DNA from: Mycobacterium sp. 1164966.3
GTDB lineage: Bacteria; Actinomycetota; Actinomycetes; Mycobacteriales; Mycobacteriaceae
Direction of reading: 5' to 3'
Length of the DNA: 64,000 nucleotides
Assembly: GCF_001665395.1 (NCBI RefSeq)
Contig: NZ_LZSG01000032.1
Span: 1 to 64,000 of the forward strand
The notes under the pieces were generated by a model that saw nothing but the letters and a program-made list of their open reading frames with translations, searched no databases and was not told where the DNA came from. Position numbers and translations under genes: made by a program. The number at the start of each line of letters is the position of its first letter. The first letter of the stretch is position 1. This document shows, in pieces, positions 1-9,200 of the stretch.

Positions 1-233
1 TCAACCGCCCACTCCTCGGTCTCCGAACACCGCCCCAACCGGTAGGCGAACAACTCCCCAATCGCCACCAACTGCGCCGCGGCGGCCCGATTCTCCGCAC
101 GCACCGCCGCACTGGCCCGCTGCACCCACGCCGCCGACTCGCCGGTGGGTGCCCGCAACTCGCAGCGCGCGGCCAACTCATCGAAGTAGGCAATCACCTG
201 CTCCTGCGACCACCCACCACCCCGTTCGAACAT
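1..233 (-). CDS. 13E12-repeat / DUF222 family protein, N-terminal part (runs off the window)
   Basis: Reading the minus strand from the ATG at 233 gives about 77 codons with no stop: MFERGGGWSQEQ, then ...AYFDELAARCELRAP and a helical Ala/Arg/Glu-rich stretch with FAYRLGRCSETEEW. This is the characteristic N-terminus of the mycobacterial 13E12 repeat family (DUF222, usually followed by an HNH endonuclease domain), whose members occur in several near-identical genomic copies. The HNH part would lie outside the window. The gene starts 46 bp after the nusA stop on the same strand, where M. tuberculosis has the ylxR-like Rv2840c and then infB, so it is probably an insertion into the nusA-infB operon. 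Function is unproven; nuclease or mobile-element roles are proposed for the family. Confidence 0.8.
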   Translation of the reverse strand, partial: MFERGGGWSQEQVIAYFDELAARCELRAPTGESAAWVQRASAAVRAENRAAAAQLVAIGELFAYRLGRCSETEEWAV

Positions 234-279
234 GTGTTCGAGTATGCCACAGCCCTATGACAAATGCCCGGCCTAGAAC

Positions 280-1323
280 TCAGCGCTCGTGCGCCATACC
301 GTGACTGGCACCCTGCTGGTGCTGGCTCTCGGGATGCCCCGGCGAATCACCGCGGATGTCGATGCGCCACCCGGTGAGCCGCGCCGCCAACCGCGCGTTC
401 TGGCCTTCCTTGCCAATCGCCAGCGACAACTGGAAATCCGGAACCACCACGCGGGCCGCGCGGGCGGTCTGGTCGATGACCGACACCGAGACCACCTTGG
501 CCGGCGACAGCGCGTTCGCGACGAAGTGGGCCGGGTCGTCGTCGTAGTCGATGATGTCGATCTTTTCGCCGGACAACTCGCTCATCACGTTGCGAACCCG
601 CTGCCCCATGGGACCGATGCAGGCGCCCTTGGCGTTCAGGCCCGGGACACGCGACGCCACCGCGATCTTGGACCGGTGACCGGCCTCTCGAGCCACCGCC
701 ACGATCTCGACCGACCCATCGGCGATCTCCGGCACCTCCAGCGAGAACAGCTTACGAACCAGGTTGGGGTGGGTGCGCGACAAGGTGATCAGCGGCTCAC
801 GGGCGCCGCGCGTCACACCGACTACGTAGCAGCGCAGCCGATTGCCGTGTTCGTAGCTCTCACCGGGAACCTGCTCGGCGGCCGGGATGACACCTTCGGA
901 TGCCTTGCTCTCGGTGCCCATCCGAACCACGACCAGGCCCCGGGCGTTGGCCCGGCTGTCACGCTGGATCACTCCGGCGACGATTTCGCCCTCGCGAGTG
1001 GAGAACTCACCATAAGTGCGCTCGTTTTCGGCGTCGCGGAATCGCTGCAGCATCACCTGCCGGGCTGTGGTGGCGGCGATACGGCCAAAGCCCTCGGGAG
1101 TGTCATCCCATTCGCTGATGAGATTGCCGTCGGCATCCAGCTCGCGCGCGATCACGCGGACGACGCCGGTCTTGCGGTCGATGTCGATGCGCGCCTCGTT
1201 CTGGTGGCCCTGGGTGTGGCGGTAGGCGGTGAGCAGCGCCGACTTGATTGTTTCGAGCAACTCATTGACCGAGATGCCACGGTCCACCTCGATCGCATGC
1301 AACGCGGCCATATCGATGTTCAT
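280..1323 (-). CDS. nusA: transcription termination/antitermination factor NusA
   Basis: 347 aa, the length I recall for M. tuberculosis NusA (Rv2841c). It binds RNA polymerase and nascent RNA to control pausing, termination and rRNA antitermination. The N-terminal RNAP-binding domain (about 1-105) is followed by an S1 domain (about 110-180, with [10 protein letters not shown]) and two KH domains; their GxxG loops are visible as GPMGQR near 237 and GKEGQNAR near 308. There is no C-terminal acidic-repeat extension, as expected in actinobacteria. The ATG overlaps the rimP stop (ATGA), so the two are translationally coupled. Downstream the usual ylxR-infB order is broken by the 13E12 gene. Confidence 0.97.
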   Translation of the reverse strand: MNIDMAALHAIEVDRGISVNELLETIKSALLTAYRHTQGHQNEARIDIDRKTGVVRVIARELDADGNLISEWDDTPEGFGRIAATTARQVMLQRFRDAENERTYGEFSTREGEIVAGVIQRDSRANARGLVVVRMGTESKASEGVIPAAEQVPGESYEHGNRLRCYVVGVTRGAREPLITLSRTHPNLVRKLFSLEVPEIADGSVEIVAVAREAGHRSKIAVASRVPGLNAKGACIGPMGQRVRNVMSELSGEKIDIIDYDDDPAHFVANALSPAKVVSVSVIDQTARAARVVVPDFQLSLAIGKEGQNARLAARLTGWRIDIRGDSPGHPESQHQQGASHGMAHER

Positions 1324-1847
1324 CCGCCGCCCTCCTCTGCACCACTGAGCAGTTCCATCTCCCGTGGATCCGGCCGGCCAAACTCCACCTGAACCGCCGC
1401 GCTGGCGATGTCGCCGAGGGGAATTTGCCGGACTTCGGGTTTGGCGCCGCGATCGCCGCGGACCACCACCCGAACCTGACCGTCGATGACGTCGCCGAGC
1501 CGAACGGTCAGCACAGAGCCGTCGGTCAGCGTGACGTCGGCTTTGCGTCCGCGGGCTCGGCGGAAGTGCTTCTCTGCGGTCAGCGGTCGATCGACGCCGG
1601 GCGAACTGACTTCGAGGACATACTGGCCGTCGACCTGGGCGCCCGCATCGAGGAGCCCGGATGCGGACCGGGACAGCGCCGCGATCGTGTCAAGATCCAG
1701 GGGGACATCGCCGTCGGCGACGACGGTGATGCGCGGCGGGCGCGCGGTCGGATGAACGATCACGTCTTCGATCTCAAAACCGGCGCGCGCGAACTCGCCA
1801 TCGAGCAGCTCTATCACCTGCTTCTGTGACGGCAATCTCGTCGCCAC
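1320..1847 (-). CDS. rimP: ribosome maturation factor RimP
   Basis: 175 aa from a GTG at 1847, which has GAGGAG about 6 nt upstream; the ATG at 1877 and the longer open frame lack such a site. RimP is needed for maturation of the 30S subunit. The N-terminal domain carries [11 protein letters not shown] and ITVVADGD, and the signature [12 protein letters not shown] is followed by FRRARGRK, then an SH3-like C-terminal domain ending in VQVEFGRPD. The stop overlaps the nusA start by 4 nt. This is the usual rimP-nusA-infB operon head, orthologous to Rv2842c. Confidence 0.95.
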   Translation of the reverse strand: MATRLPSQKQVIELLDGEFARAGFEIEDVIVHPTARPPRITVVADGDVPLDLDTIAALSRSASGLLDAGAQVDGQYVLEVSSPGVDRPLTAEKHFRRARGRKADVTLTDGSVLTVRLGDVIDGQVRVVVRGDRGAKPEVRQIPLGDIASAAVQVEFGRPDPREMELLSGAEEGGG

Positions 1848-2046
1848 GGCGAGCTCCTCATCTTGAGTTGTCTGCATCTTTGGAGGTCCAAACGCTAACG
1901 ATACGCCAGAAGCCAGCTCGAACGAGGAGATCTTGAGGCCGTCATCGCCGCCTTTACTGATGGTGGCGACCCGCTTCGCCCGGCTCCGCCGCGCTCGCGA
2001 TCGCCACAAGTCGTGTCCTCGAACGGCCCAATGGCAGGATGTTGGG
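1848..2046. promoter_or_regulatory. divergent intergenic region between rimP and the lipoprotein gene
   Basis: About 200 bp between the rimP GTG (1847, minus) and the lipoprotein GTG (2047, plus). It must hold promoters for the rimP-nusA operon and the Rv2843-like pair. I see no clear -35/-10 pair or repeat; open frames here are extensions of the flanking genes. Confidence 0.4.
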
Positions 2047-2583
2047 GTGCCAAGCACAGGACCCGTCATCAAGCGGCGGGGTGTGCTCGCCGGTGGCGCC
2101 GCTCTCGCTGTGCTCGGGGTGACGGCGTCCGCCTGCGGCCAGCCCCCGCCCAAAGCCCCCGCCGTCGAAGAGCTGCTGGGCCCGTTGGACCAGGCCAGAC
2201 GGGACACCGCGCTGGCGTCGGCCGCTGCGGAGACGGTCGGCAGCCCGCCGCAGATCGCCGCCGCGCTGACTGTGGTCGCCACCCAGCGGGCGGCGCACGC
2301 GCGTGCACTGGCGACCGAGATCGCCCGCGCCGCCGGCAAGCTGTCCGCTTCGTCGAGCGAAACGACCGCCCCCAGCCCCAGCGGGCAGGGCCCGGCTTCG
2401 CAGCCGCCGCCTCCGCCGCCACCTGTCTCCGACGTGATCGACTCGCTGCGCGCCTCGGCCGAAAGCGCCGGCCGCCTGGTGGCCAGCTCATCGGGCTACC
2501 GTGCGGGGCTGCTGGCCTCCATCGCCGCTTCCTGCACTGCTTCCTACACGGTTGCGCTGGTGCCGGGAGGTCCCTCGATATGA
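2047..2583 (+). CDS. Tat/lipoprotein-type exported protein (Rv2843-like)
   Basis: 178 aa from a GTG at 2047 preceded by AGGA. The N-terminus has KRR, a hydrophobic segment ([14 protein letters not shown]) and a TASAC lipobox, so it is probably a lipoprotein, possibly Tat-exported. The mature part is alanine-rich and helical with a proline run (PPPPPPP) near residue 122. It overlaps the next gene by ATGA. By position it matches Rv2843, annotated as an alanine-rich exported or membrane protein of unknown function. The downstream partner is ferritin-like, so the pair may work together at the envelope, but no activity can be read from the sequence. Confidence 0.8.
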   Translation: MPSTGPVIKRRGVLAGGAALAVLGVTASACGQPPPKAPAVEELLGPLDQARRDTALASAAAETVGSPPQIAAALTVVATQRAAHARALATEIARAAGKLSASSSETTAPSPSGQGPASQPPPPPPPVSDVIDSLRASAESAGRLVASSSGYRAGLLASIAASCTASYTVALVPGGPSI

Positions 2584-3068
2584 CCTCGGCCGAACCCACG
2601 CCGAACGCGTCCCCGGCCGGCCCACCCACCGGCAAAGACGCCGACGTCTCGGCGCTCGAGGACGCCCTCACCATCGAACATTCGACGGTCTACGGCTACG
2701 GCATCGTCTCCGCGCTTTCGCCGCCTGGTGTCAACGAGCTGGTGGTGGAAGCACTGCTGCAGCACCGGCAACGGCGTGACGACGTCATCGCGATGCTGGC
2801 CGCCCGCAAGGTCACTCCCCCGGTGGCCGCAGCCGGTTATCAATTGCCGATGCTGGTAGCCAGCGCAGCCGACGCCGCGCGGCTGGCCGCGCGGATGGAG
2901 AACGACGGCGCGACGGCCTGGCGTGCGGTCATCGAGCACGCCGACACCGCGGATGACCGGGCGTTCGCGTCCACTGCCCTGACCCAGAGCGCGGTCATGG
3001 CTGCGCGCTGGAATCGGGTGCTGGGGGCCTGGCCCATCACCTCGAGTTTCCCCGGCGGCAACGATTAG
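2580..3068 (+). CDS. ferritin-like domain protein, DUF4439 type (Rv2844-like)
   Basis: 162 aa. The helical sequence ALEDALTIEHSTVYGYGIV, then EALLQHRQRRDDV, and later ARMENDGATAWRAVIEHAD has E/H residues spaced as in ferritin-like four-helix bundles (DUF4439). The E..H (EHST), HRQRRD and E/H pairs could bind metal. There is no signal peptide. The start overlaps the upstream lipoprotein stop (ATGA), so co-translation is likely. It corresponds to Rv2844. The substrate and whether it binds di-iron are unknown. Confidence 0.8.
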   Translation: MTSAEPTPNASPAGPPTGKDADVSALEDALTIEHSTVYGYGIVSALSPPGVNELVVEALLQHRQRRDDVIAMLAARKVTPPVAAAGYQLPMLVASAADAARLAARMENDGATAWRAVIEHADTADDRAFASTALTQSAVMAARWNRVLGAWPITSSFPGGND

Positions 3069-3078
3069 GCGGGAATAG

Positions 3079-4827
3079 CTAACCGCTGACGGCGGCCGCG
3101 ATATCGGCGGCCAGCGAGGCGCCGGTAGCCAGCTCGCGGGTCTGGCCGCTGAAGCGGTCGCGCAGCTCGACCACGCCGTCGGCCCAGCCGCGGCCGACGA
3201 CGACGATCCACGGCATGCCTAGCAGCTCGGCATCCTTGAACTTGACGCCGGGCGACGCCTGACGGTCGTCGAGCAGCACCTCGACGCCCAGCCGATCCAG
3301 CTCGCCGGCCAGTTCGGCGGCCCCGGCGCGAGCCTCGGCATCCTTGTTGGCGATCACCAGGTGAACGCCGAACGGCGCGATCGACGACGGCCAGCGCAGG
3401 CCCAGTTCGTCATGGTGCTGTTCGGCGACGACGGCGACCAGTCGCGAGACCCCGATGCCGTAGGAGCCCATGATCAGCCGCACCGGTTTGCCGTCCTCAC
3501 CGAGCACGTCGACGGTGAAAGCGTCGGTGTATTTCTGGCCGAGCTGGAAGATGTGCCCGATCTCGATGCCGCGCGCCATGACCAGCGGTCCGGCCCCATC
3601 CGGAGAGGGATCACCCTCGCGCACCTCGGCGGCCTCGATGGTCCCGTCGGCGGTGAAGTCGCGGCCGGCCACCAATCCGACGACATGACGACCGGGTTCG
3701 TCGGCGCCGGTGATCCAACTGCTGCCGTCGACCACTCGCGGGTCGACCAGGTAGCGAATGCCGTTGTCGCGCAGCGCTTTCGGGCCGATATAGCCTTTGA
3801 CCAGGAAAGGGTACCTGGCGAAGTCCTCGTCGCCGAGGAACGCGAACTCCGCCGGTTCCAGCGCCGCGGCCAGGCGCTTGTCGTCGACGTCACGATCACC
3901 TGGCACGCCGATGGCCAGCAGCTCCCACTCATCGCCGGGCTGGCGGACCTTGACCAGGACATTCTTCAAGGTGTCCGCGGCGGTGACGCTGCGGCCGAGG
4001 TCAGCCTCATTCGCCCAGGCCACCAGGGTCGCGATGGTCGGGGTGTCGCCGGTGTCATGCACCACGGCTTCGGGCAGCCCATTGACCGGCAATGTCTCCG
4101 GCCGGGCGGTGACCACCGCCTCGACGTTGGCCGCGTAACCGGACTCCAGGCACCGCACGAAGCTGTCCTCGCCGATGGGGCTCTCGGCCAGGAACTCTTC
4201 GGATGCGCTGCCGCCCATCGCGCCCGACACCGCGGACACGATGACATAGCGCACGCCCAGCCGCTCGAAAATGCGTTGGTAAGCCTCCCGGTGCGCGTGG
4301 TAGGCAGCCTTGAGCCCGGCGGCGTCGATGTCGAAGGAGTAGGAGTCCTTCATGACGAATTCCCTGGCGCGCAAGATGCCGGCCCGCGGCCTCGCCTCAT
4401 CTCGGTACTTGGTCTGGATCTGGTAGAGCACCAGCGGGAAGTCTTTGTACGAGCTGTATTCGCCCTTGACGGTCAGGGTGAACAGCTCTTCGTGTGTGGG
4501 GCCGAGCAGGAAGTCGTTGGAGCGACGGTCCTTGAGCCGAAACACGCTGTCGCCATACTCGGTCCAGCGGTTGGTGATCTGGTACGGTCCGCGCGGCAGC
4601 AGGGCGGGAAACAGGATCTCCTGCCCGCCAATGGCATTCATCTCGTCGCGAACTACTCGTTCGATGTTGCGCAGCACCCGCAGCCCGAGTGGGAGCCAGC
4701 TGTACAACCCCGGCGCGACCGGCCGGATGTAACCGGCGCGGATCAGCAGTTTGTGGCTGGGAACTTCGGCGTCGGCGGGATCGTCACGCAGGGTGCGCAG
4801 GAAGAGTTTCGACATCCGGGTGACCAC
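3079..4827 (-). CDS. proS: prolyl-tRNA synthetase
   Basis: 582 aa from the GTG at 4827 ([12 protein letters not shown]), matching the 582 aa and MITRMS start I recall for M. tuberculosis ProS; an ATG four codons downstream (4815) is the alternative. Class II synthetase with an inserted editing domain, as in bacterial-type ProRS. Motif 2 is seen in [21 protein letters not shown] and motif 3 in [10 protein letters not shown]; the C-terminal anticodon-binding domain ends in [10 protein letters not shown]. It loads proline onto tRNA-Pro in the cytosol. It faces the DUF4439 gene, with only 10 bp between their stops. Confidence 0.97.
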   Translation of the reverse strand: MVTRMSKLFLRTLRDDPADAEVPSHKLLIRAGYIRPVAPGLYSWLPLGLRVLRNIERVVRDEMNAIGGQEILFPALLPRGPYQITNRWTEYGDSVFRLKDRRSNDFLLGPTHEELFTLTVKGEYSSYKDFPLVLYQIQTKYRDEARPRAGILRAREFVMKDSYSFDIDAAGLKAAYHAHREAYQRIFERLGVRYVIVSAVSGAMGGSASEEFLAESPIGEDSFVRCLESGYAANVEAVVTARPETLPVNGLPEAVVHDTGDTPTIATLVAWANEADLGRSVTAADTLKNVLVKVRQPGDEWELLAIGVPGDRDVDDKRLAAALEPAEFAFLGDEDFARYPFLVKGYIGPKALRDNGIRYLVDPRVVDGSSWITGADEPGRHVVGLVAGRDFTADGTIEAAEVREGDPSPDGAGPLVMARGIEIGHIFQLGQKYTDAFTVDVLGEDGKPVRLIMGSYGIGVSRLVAVVAEQHHDELGLRWPSSIAPFGVHLVIANKDAEARAGAAELAGELDRLGVEVLLDDRQASPGVKFKDAELLGMPWIVVVGRGWADGVVELRDRFSGQTRELATGASLAADIAAAVSG

Positions 4828-4859
4828 AGCGGGCAAGCCTAACGTGCGGCGGATGGGAT

Positions 4860-4920
4860 CGCGAAAGTGCAACCAGCGACGCGTTTTCCGAGTGGCGGCG
4901 TCGGTAGTTGCACTCTCGCG
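4860..4920. repeat. long imperfect hairpin (14-bp arms) between efpA and proS
   Basis: Arms CGCGAAAGTGCAAC (4860-4873) and GTTGCACTCTCGCG (4907-4920) pair with one mismatch, with further pairing inside (GCGACG/CGTCG-type). It sits just after the efpA stop and before the proS start, both on the minus strand. There is no T-tract, so it may be a terminator-like stem or a dispersed REP-type palindrome. Confidence 0.6.
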
Positions 4921-4935
4921 GGAGGTGGGGGTGGG

Positions 4936-6528
4936 CTACAGCTCGCCGGCCTCGATGGCGTCCTTGACTTCCTGGGCGTGGGCCACCTGCTCCGGGGTGT
5001 ACCCGATGAACAGCGCCATGATGCCGACGATGACCGCCGTGCCGGCCACCCACAGCAGCCCGTAGGTATAGCCGTGGTCGAGCGCCTGCAACTGCACGTC
5101 GTTCATGAACTTCACCGGCACGGTGGTTCCGCCCAGGTACAGGGTGCGCGAGGTGATCACCGCCTGGATGACGGCCAGCACCAACGGGCCGCCGAGGCTC
5201 TGCAGCATCAGCGCGATCGCCGAAACCGGGCCGATCTGGTCGAAGCCGACGCCGGCGATCGCGGACAAGGTCAACGGAACCACGACCATGCCGATACCGA
5301 TGCCGCCGACCACGATCGGCATCACCAGGTTGGGGAAGTAAGGCGCACCGCGGTGCATGAACGCCCAGCCGTAGATCATGGCGCCCAGCAGCAGCCATCC
5401 ACCGCCGATGGTCAGCACCCGCGGCGAGAACCGGGACACCAGCTGCGAGGACACGCCCAGCCCGATTCCCATCGCGATCACGAACGGAATGAAGCCGACG
5501 CCCGCCCGCAGCGCGCTGTAGCCCAGAATGTCCTGCACGTACAGGCCGATGCAGACGGTGAGGCTGAACATCACGCCACCGGCCAGCAGGATCGCGCTGA
5601 AGGTGACCAGCCGGTTGCGGTCCTTGAACAAATGGAATGGGACGACGGGGTTCTCGGCGGTGCGCTCCACGATCAAGAAGGCGATCGCGGCGGCGAAGGC
5701 CACTACACCCGAACCGATGGTGGTAGCCGAGATCCAGCCCTTTTCCGGACCCATCGAGAAGGCGAAGACGGCTGCGGTGCACGCCAGCGTGGCCAGCATG
5801 GCCCCGGTGGCGTCGAGCTTCATCCGCTCACGGTTGGTTTCCCGCAGCGACGTGCGGGCCAGGTAGATCATGACCAGGCCGATCGGCACGTTCACCAGGA
5901 AGGCGAGGCGCCAAGACCACTCGGTGAGCGCCCCGCCGACCACCAGGCCCATCACCGAGCCGACCGCGGTCATCGCGGCGAACACCGCCGTCGCGGCGTT
6001 ACGAGCGGGCCCCTTGGGGAAGGTGGTGGCCACCAGCGCCAGGCCGGTGGGCGATGCGATGGCCGACCCCACGCCCTGCGACAGCCGAGCGATGACCATC
6101 GTGACCTCGTCCCAGGCCACCGCGCACAGCACGGAAGAGATGGTGAACAGCGCGACGCCGACGATGAAAGTGCGCTTGCGCCCGATGGTGTCGCCGAGGC
6201 GGCCGCCGAGCAGCATCAACCCGCCGAACGTCAGCACATACGCGGTGATCACCCAGCTGCGACCTGCGTCGGACAGGCTCAATTCGTTCTGAATCTTAGG
6301 AAGCGCAACGATGGCGACGGTGCTGTCCATGGTCGCCAGCAGCTGCATTCCGCCGATCGCGATAACCGCGGCGATGAAGCGGCGAGAGGGCAGCCACGCA
6401 GGGTAATACCTGCTCGTACGCTGTGGGGCGGTCTCCGCCGGGCGCTCAGCGCGCTCCTCGGCCGGACGATCGGGGCGCGCAGACGTGTCCATTTGGACCG
6501 CGCGCTCTGTGTCGTTGAGAGCCGTCAT
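4936..6528 (-). CDS. efpA: MFS multidrug efflux pump EfpA
   Basis: 530 aa, the same length I recall for M. tuberculosis EfpA (Rv2846c). It is a 14-TM drug:proton antiporter of the QacA family in the inner membrane, associated with drug tolerance. The cytosolic N-tail (about 45 aa) is followed by the first TM with the motif MDSTVAIVALPKI, then the MFS motif A GGRLGDTIGRKR, motif C-like GLVVGGALTEWSWR, and hydrophobic helices to the end. The C-tail ends HAQEVKDAIEAGEL. The 22-bp AT-rich gap to cysG upstream (TTAAGAATTGTTTAA) could carry its promoter. Confidence 0.96.
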   Translation of the reverse strand: MTALNDTERAVQMDTSARPDRPAEERAERPAETAPQRTSRYYPAWLPSRRFIAAVIAIGGMQLLATMDSTVAIVALPKIQNELSLSDAGRSWVITAYVLTFGGLMLLGGRLGDTIGRKRTFIVGVALFTISSVLCAVAWDEVTMVIARLSQGVGSAIASPTGLALVATTFPKGPARNAATAVFAAMTAVGSVMGLVVGGALTEWSWRLAFLVNVPIGLVMIYLARTSLRETNRERMKLDATGAMLATLACTAAVFAFSMGPEKGWISATTIGSGVVAFAAAIAFLIVERTAENPVVPFHLFKDRNRLVTFSAILLAGGVMFSLTVCIGLYVQDILGYSALRAGVGFIPFVIAMGIGLGVSSQLVSRFSPRVLTIGGGWLLLGAMIYGWAFMHRGAPYFPNLVMPIVVGGIGIGMVVVPLTLSAIAGVGFDQIGPVSAIALMLQSLGGPLVLAVIQAVITSRTLYLGGTTVPVKFMNDVQLQALDHGYTYGLLWVAGTAVIVGIMALFIGYTPEQVAHAQEVKDAIEAGEL

Positions 6529-6550
6529 AACGGGTTACCTTACAGTAATC

Positions 6551-7786
6551 TTAAGAATTGTTTAAACGGCGAACGGCGCTCAGGCCCGCCACAGCCCCGA
6601 TCACGATGATCGCGGGAGGTCGGATCCCCTCCGCGCGGACCTTCTCCGGCGTGTCGGCGAGCGTCGACCGCAATGTATGTTGAGCGGCCGTCGTGCCGTG
6701 TTGGACCACTAGCACCGGCGTATCCGCAGGTCGACCGCCTTTAAGAAGCGCGTCGACGAAAAGTTCGATGCGTTCGACCGCCATCAGCAAAACGATTGTG
6801 CCGGACATCGCAGCCAGTGCATTCCAATTCACTAACGATTCGGGGTGGTCGGGCGCGAGATGGCCGCTGACCACCACAAATTCGTGATTTGTGGCCCGGT
6901 GGGTGACGGGAACGCCGGCCAAAGCGGGCACGGCTATGGCGCTTGTCACACCTGGCACGACAATGACCGGAATTCCGGCGTCGGCGCACGCGAGTACCTC
7001 TTCATACCCGCGCGCGAACACGAACGGATCGCCCCCTTTGAGGCGGACGACGAAGTTTCCGCCTCGGGCTCGCTCGATCATGACGGCGTTGATGGCGTCC
7101 TGAGCCATCGCCCGGCCGTACGGGATTTTGGCGGCGTCGATGACTTCGACGTGCGGCGCCAGCTCGGCGAGCAGCTCCGGCGGCGCGAGCCGGTCGGCGA
7201 CCACGACGTCGGCATGGGCCAGCAGGCGCCGACCGCGCACCGTGATCAGTTCGGGATCGCCGGGACCTCCCCCGACCAGCGCCACCCCACCGCGCACCAC
7301 ATCGGAACTCTCCGGGTCCAGCGGGTTTTCCGGGGTGATCATCCCGGTCTGCAACGCCTCGCGGATGGCCGATCGGATGGCCGCCGACCGGCGGTGCTCA
7401 CCGCCGGCCAGCACCCCGACCGACAGCCCGGCATAGCTGAACGACGCGGGTGTCACCGCGCTCCCCTCGAGGGCGATGTCGGCGCGGACGCAGAAGATCC
7501 GGCGGCGATCGGCGTCGGCGACGACGGCGGCGTTCACCTGCGGGTCGTCGGTTGCCGCGATCGCGTACCAGGCACCGTCCAGGTCGCCGTCGCGATATTC
7601 GCGCACCAACAGGGTGATGCCCTCCATTGCCTCGACCGCGCGGGTCGCGCTGCGGGAGATGACGTGCACGTCTGCGCCGCTGGCGATGAGCAGCGGCAGC
7701 CGGCGCTGGGCGACCGTGCCGCCACCGACCACGACAACCTTCTTGCCGGCCAGTCGCAGGCCCACCAGGTAGGGGCTCTCAGTCAC
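6551..7786 (-). CDS. cysG: siroheme synthase CysG (precorrin-2 dehydrogenase/ferrochelatase plus SAM uroporphyrinogen methyltransferase)
   Basis: 411 aa, GTG start. The N-terminal Met8-like domain (about 1-150) begins with the NAD-binding motif VVVGGGTVAQRRLP. The C-terminal SUMT domain (about 165-405) starts ALVGGGPGDPELITVRGRR and contains RLKGGDPFVFARG, the methylase signature. It converts uroporphyrinogen III to precorrin-2 and onward to siroheme, and also feeds precorrin-2 to cobalamin synthesis. It follows cobB by 9 bp, consistent with the Rv2847c-Rv2848c-Rv2849c operon order. Confidence 0.95.
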   Translation of the reverse strand: MTESPYLVGLRLAGKKVVVVGGGTVAQRRLPLLIASGADVHVISRSATRAVEAMEGITLLVREYRDGDLDGAWYAIAATDDPQVNAAVVADADRRRIFCVRADIALEGSAVTPASFSYAGLSVGVLAGGEHRRSAAIRSAIREALQTGMITPENPLDPESSDVVRGGVALVGGGPGDPELITVRGRRLLAHADVVVADRLAPPELLAELAPHVEVIDAAKIPYGRAMAQDAINAVMIERARGGNFVVRLKGGDPFVFARGYEEVLACADAGIPVIVVPGVTSAIAVPALAGVPVTHRATNHEFVVVSGHLAPDHPESLVNWNALAAMSGTIVLLMAVERIELFVDALLKGGRPADTPVLVVQHGTTAAQHTLRSTLADTPEKVRAEGIRPPAIIVIGAVAGLSAVRRLNNS

Positions 7787-7795
7787 CCGGCAAGC

Positions 7796-9175
7796 CTAAA
7801 AGCTGGGTCGCCAATTCGCCGCGTGGGCGACGAAGCGCGCAACGGCTTCGGGTGCCGCGGCCGGATGAGTGTGCAGGTACGACGCGTGCACACCGGCGTG
7901 TACCGCCCCTTCTCGCACGTGGCCTGCGTCAGGCTGCCGGTATCCCCAAGCCGGCTGATAGCCGGCGGTGAATGTGACCGCAGTGCGGTGGAATTCGTGG
8001 CCGACCATTCGTTGGCCCGCGCGGTACATCGGGGAATCGGAGATTGCGACGGCCTCGCGGTATCCCAGGTTCAGGTGCGGCGTGAATTTCGCCGATCCGG
8101 CCAGCACGTCGCACATCGGGTGTCCGTCGAGCTGCGATACCAGGTAGACCAGGCCGGCACATTCGGCATGCACCGGCGCTCCGGCCGCGGCCAGCTGGTT
8201 GATCTGCCCGCGGGCGACGTCGTTGGCGGACAGCTCTGCGGTGAACTGTTCGGGAAAACCGCCGGGCAGCACCACCGCATCCGTGTCGCCGGGCAAGGCG
8301 TCGACGAGCGGGTCGAACCCGACCACCTCCGCACCCGCGGCTCCCAAGAGCTCGGCATGTTCGGCATACCCGAAGCTGAATGCCTTCCCGGTCGCCAATG
8401 CGACCCGCGATGTTCCGGCGCTTCCGGTGCCGGCCTCGCCCACCGCGGCCACCGGATCCCACGCCAGGCCGGCGACCCGGCTGGTGGCAGCTGCGAAAAC
8501 GGTTGTGAGATCGACGTGTTGAGCCACCAGAGTGGTCATCGCTTCCACCGCGAGCCGCGCGCGACGGCCGTATTCGACGGCGGTGACCAACCCCAGATAC
8601 CTTGTCGGCAGCTCCAATTCAGCAACCCGGGGAATCGCTCCGAGGACCGGGACACCGGTCTGTTCGCAGGCCTGTCGCAGCACCTGCTCATGCCTGGGCG
8701 ACCCGACCCGGTTGAGGATCACGCCAGCTACCCGCGTAGCGCTATCGAACGTGGAAAAACCGTGCAGCAGTGCGGCAATGCTGTGACTCTGGCCGCGTGC
8801 GTCGACCACCAGGACAACCGGGGCGCCGAGCAGACCGGCCACATGTGCGGTGGAGCCCGCGGCCGGCCCGGCGGCGGGTCCGATGCGCCCGTCGAACAGC
8901 CCCATCACCCCTTCGACGACGGCGATGTCGGCACCGGCCGTGCCGTGCCGGTAGAGCGGGCCGATCAGCTGCTCTCCCACCAACACCGGGTCCAGGTTGC
9001 GGCCGGGCCGTCCCGCGGCCAGCGAGTGGTAGCCGGGGTCGATGAAGTCTGGGCCCACTTTGAACGGCGCCACGCTATGGCCCGCGCGCCGTAGTGCTCC
9101 GATCAAACCCGTTGCGAGCGTGGTCTTTCCACTACCTGAGGCAGGCGCGGCGATGACTACCGCGGGCGTGGTCAT
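7796..9175 (-). CDS. cobB: hydrogenobyrinic acid a,c-diamide synthase
   Basis: 459 aa. The ATP-binding P-loop APASGSGKTT is at residues 10-19; the middle dethiobiotin-synthetase-like domain has VVEGVMGLFDGR; the C-terminal class I glutamine amidotransferase domain shows VLPGGFPEQF and the nucleophile Cys in HAECAGLVY. It amidates the a and c side chains of the corrin ring in B12 synthesis. It lies between cobO and cysG (Rv2848c orthologue), so these three tetrapyrrole genes are likely co-transcribed. Confidence 0.95.
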   Translation of the reverse strand: MTTPAVVIAAPASGSGKTTLATGLIGALRRAGHSVAPFKVGPDFIDPGYHSLAAGRPGRNLDPVLVGEQLIGPLYRHGTAGADIAVVEGVMGLFDGRIGPAAGPAAGSTAHVAGLLGAPVVLVVDARGQSHSIAALLHGFSTFDSATRVAGVILNRVGSPRHEQVLRQACEQTGVPVLGAIPRVAELELPTRYLGLVTAVEYGRRARLAVEAMTTLVAQHVDLTTVFAAATSRVAGLAWDPVAAVGEAGTGSAGTSRVALATGKAFSFGYAEHAELLGAAGAEVVGFDPLVDALPGDTDAVVLPGGFPEQFTAELSANDVARGQINQLAAAGAPVHAECAGLVYLVSQLDGHPMCDVLAGSAKFTPHLNLGYREAVAISDSPMYRAGQRMVGHEFHRTAVTFTAGYQPAWGYRQPDAGHVREGAVHAGVHASYLHTHPAAAPEAVARFVAHAANWRPSF

Positions 9176-9200
9176 GGAGCGCTCGGGCGCGGCGGGGCAC

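Noticed and set aside
1320..2339. Extended 339-aa RimP frame
   Set aside because: The first 160 codons run antisense to the lipoprotein gene and lack RimP homology; the GTG at 1847 has the best RBS.
4860..4920. Nur-box candidate in the efpA-proS hairpin (GTGCAAC...GTTGCAC)
   Set aside because: The half-sites are TGCAA and TTGCA, but they are about 35 bp apart, not 5, and they are part of a long hairpin.
289..9094. Long open frames opposite nusA, proS, efpA and cysG/cobB (e.g. 289-1392, 3361-4842, 4867-6609, 6845-9094 on the plus strand)
   Set aside because: They are antisense to clear genes, rich in His/Arg/Gln/Gly typical of GC-rich shadow frames, and show no family motif.
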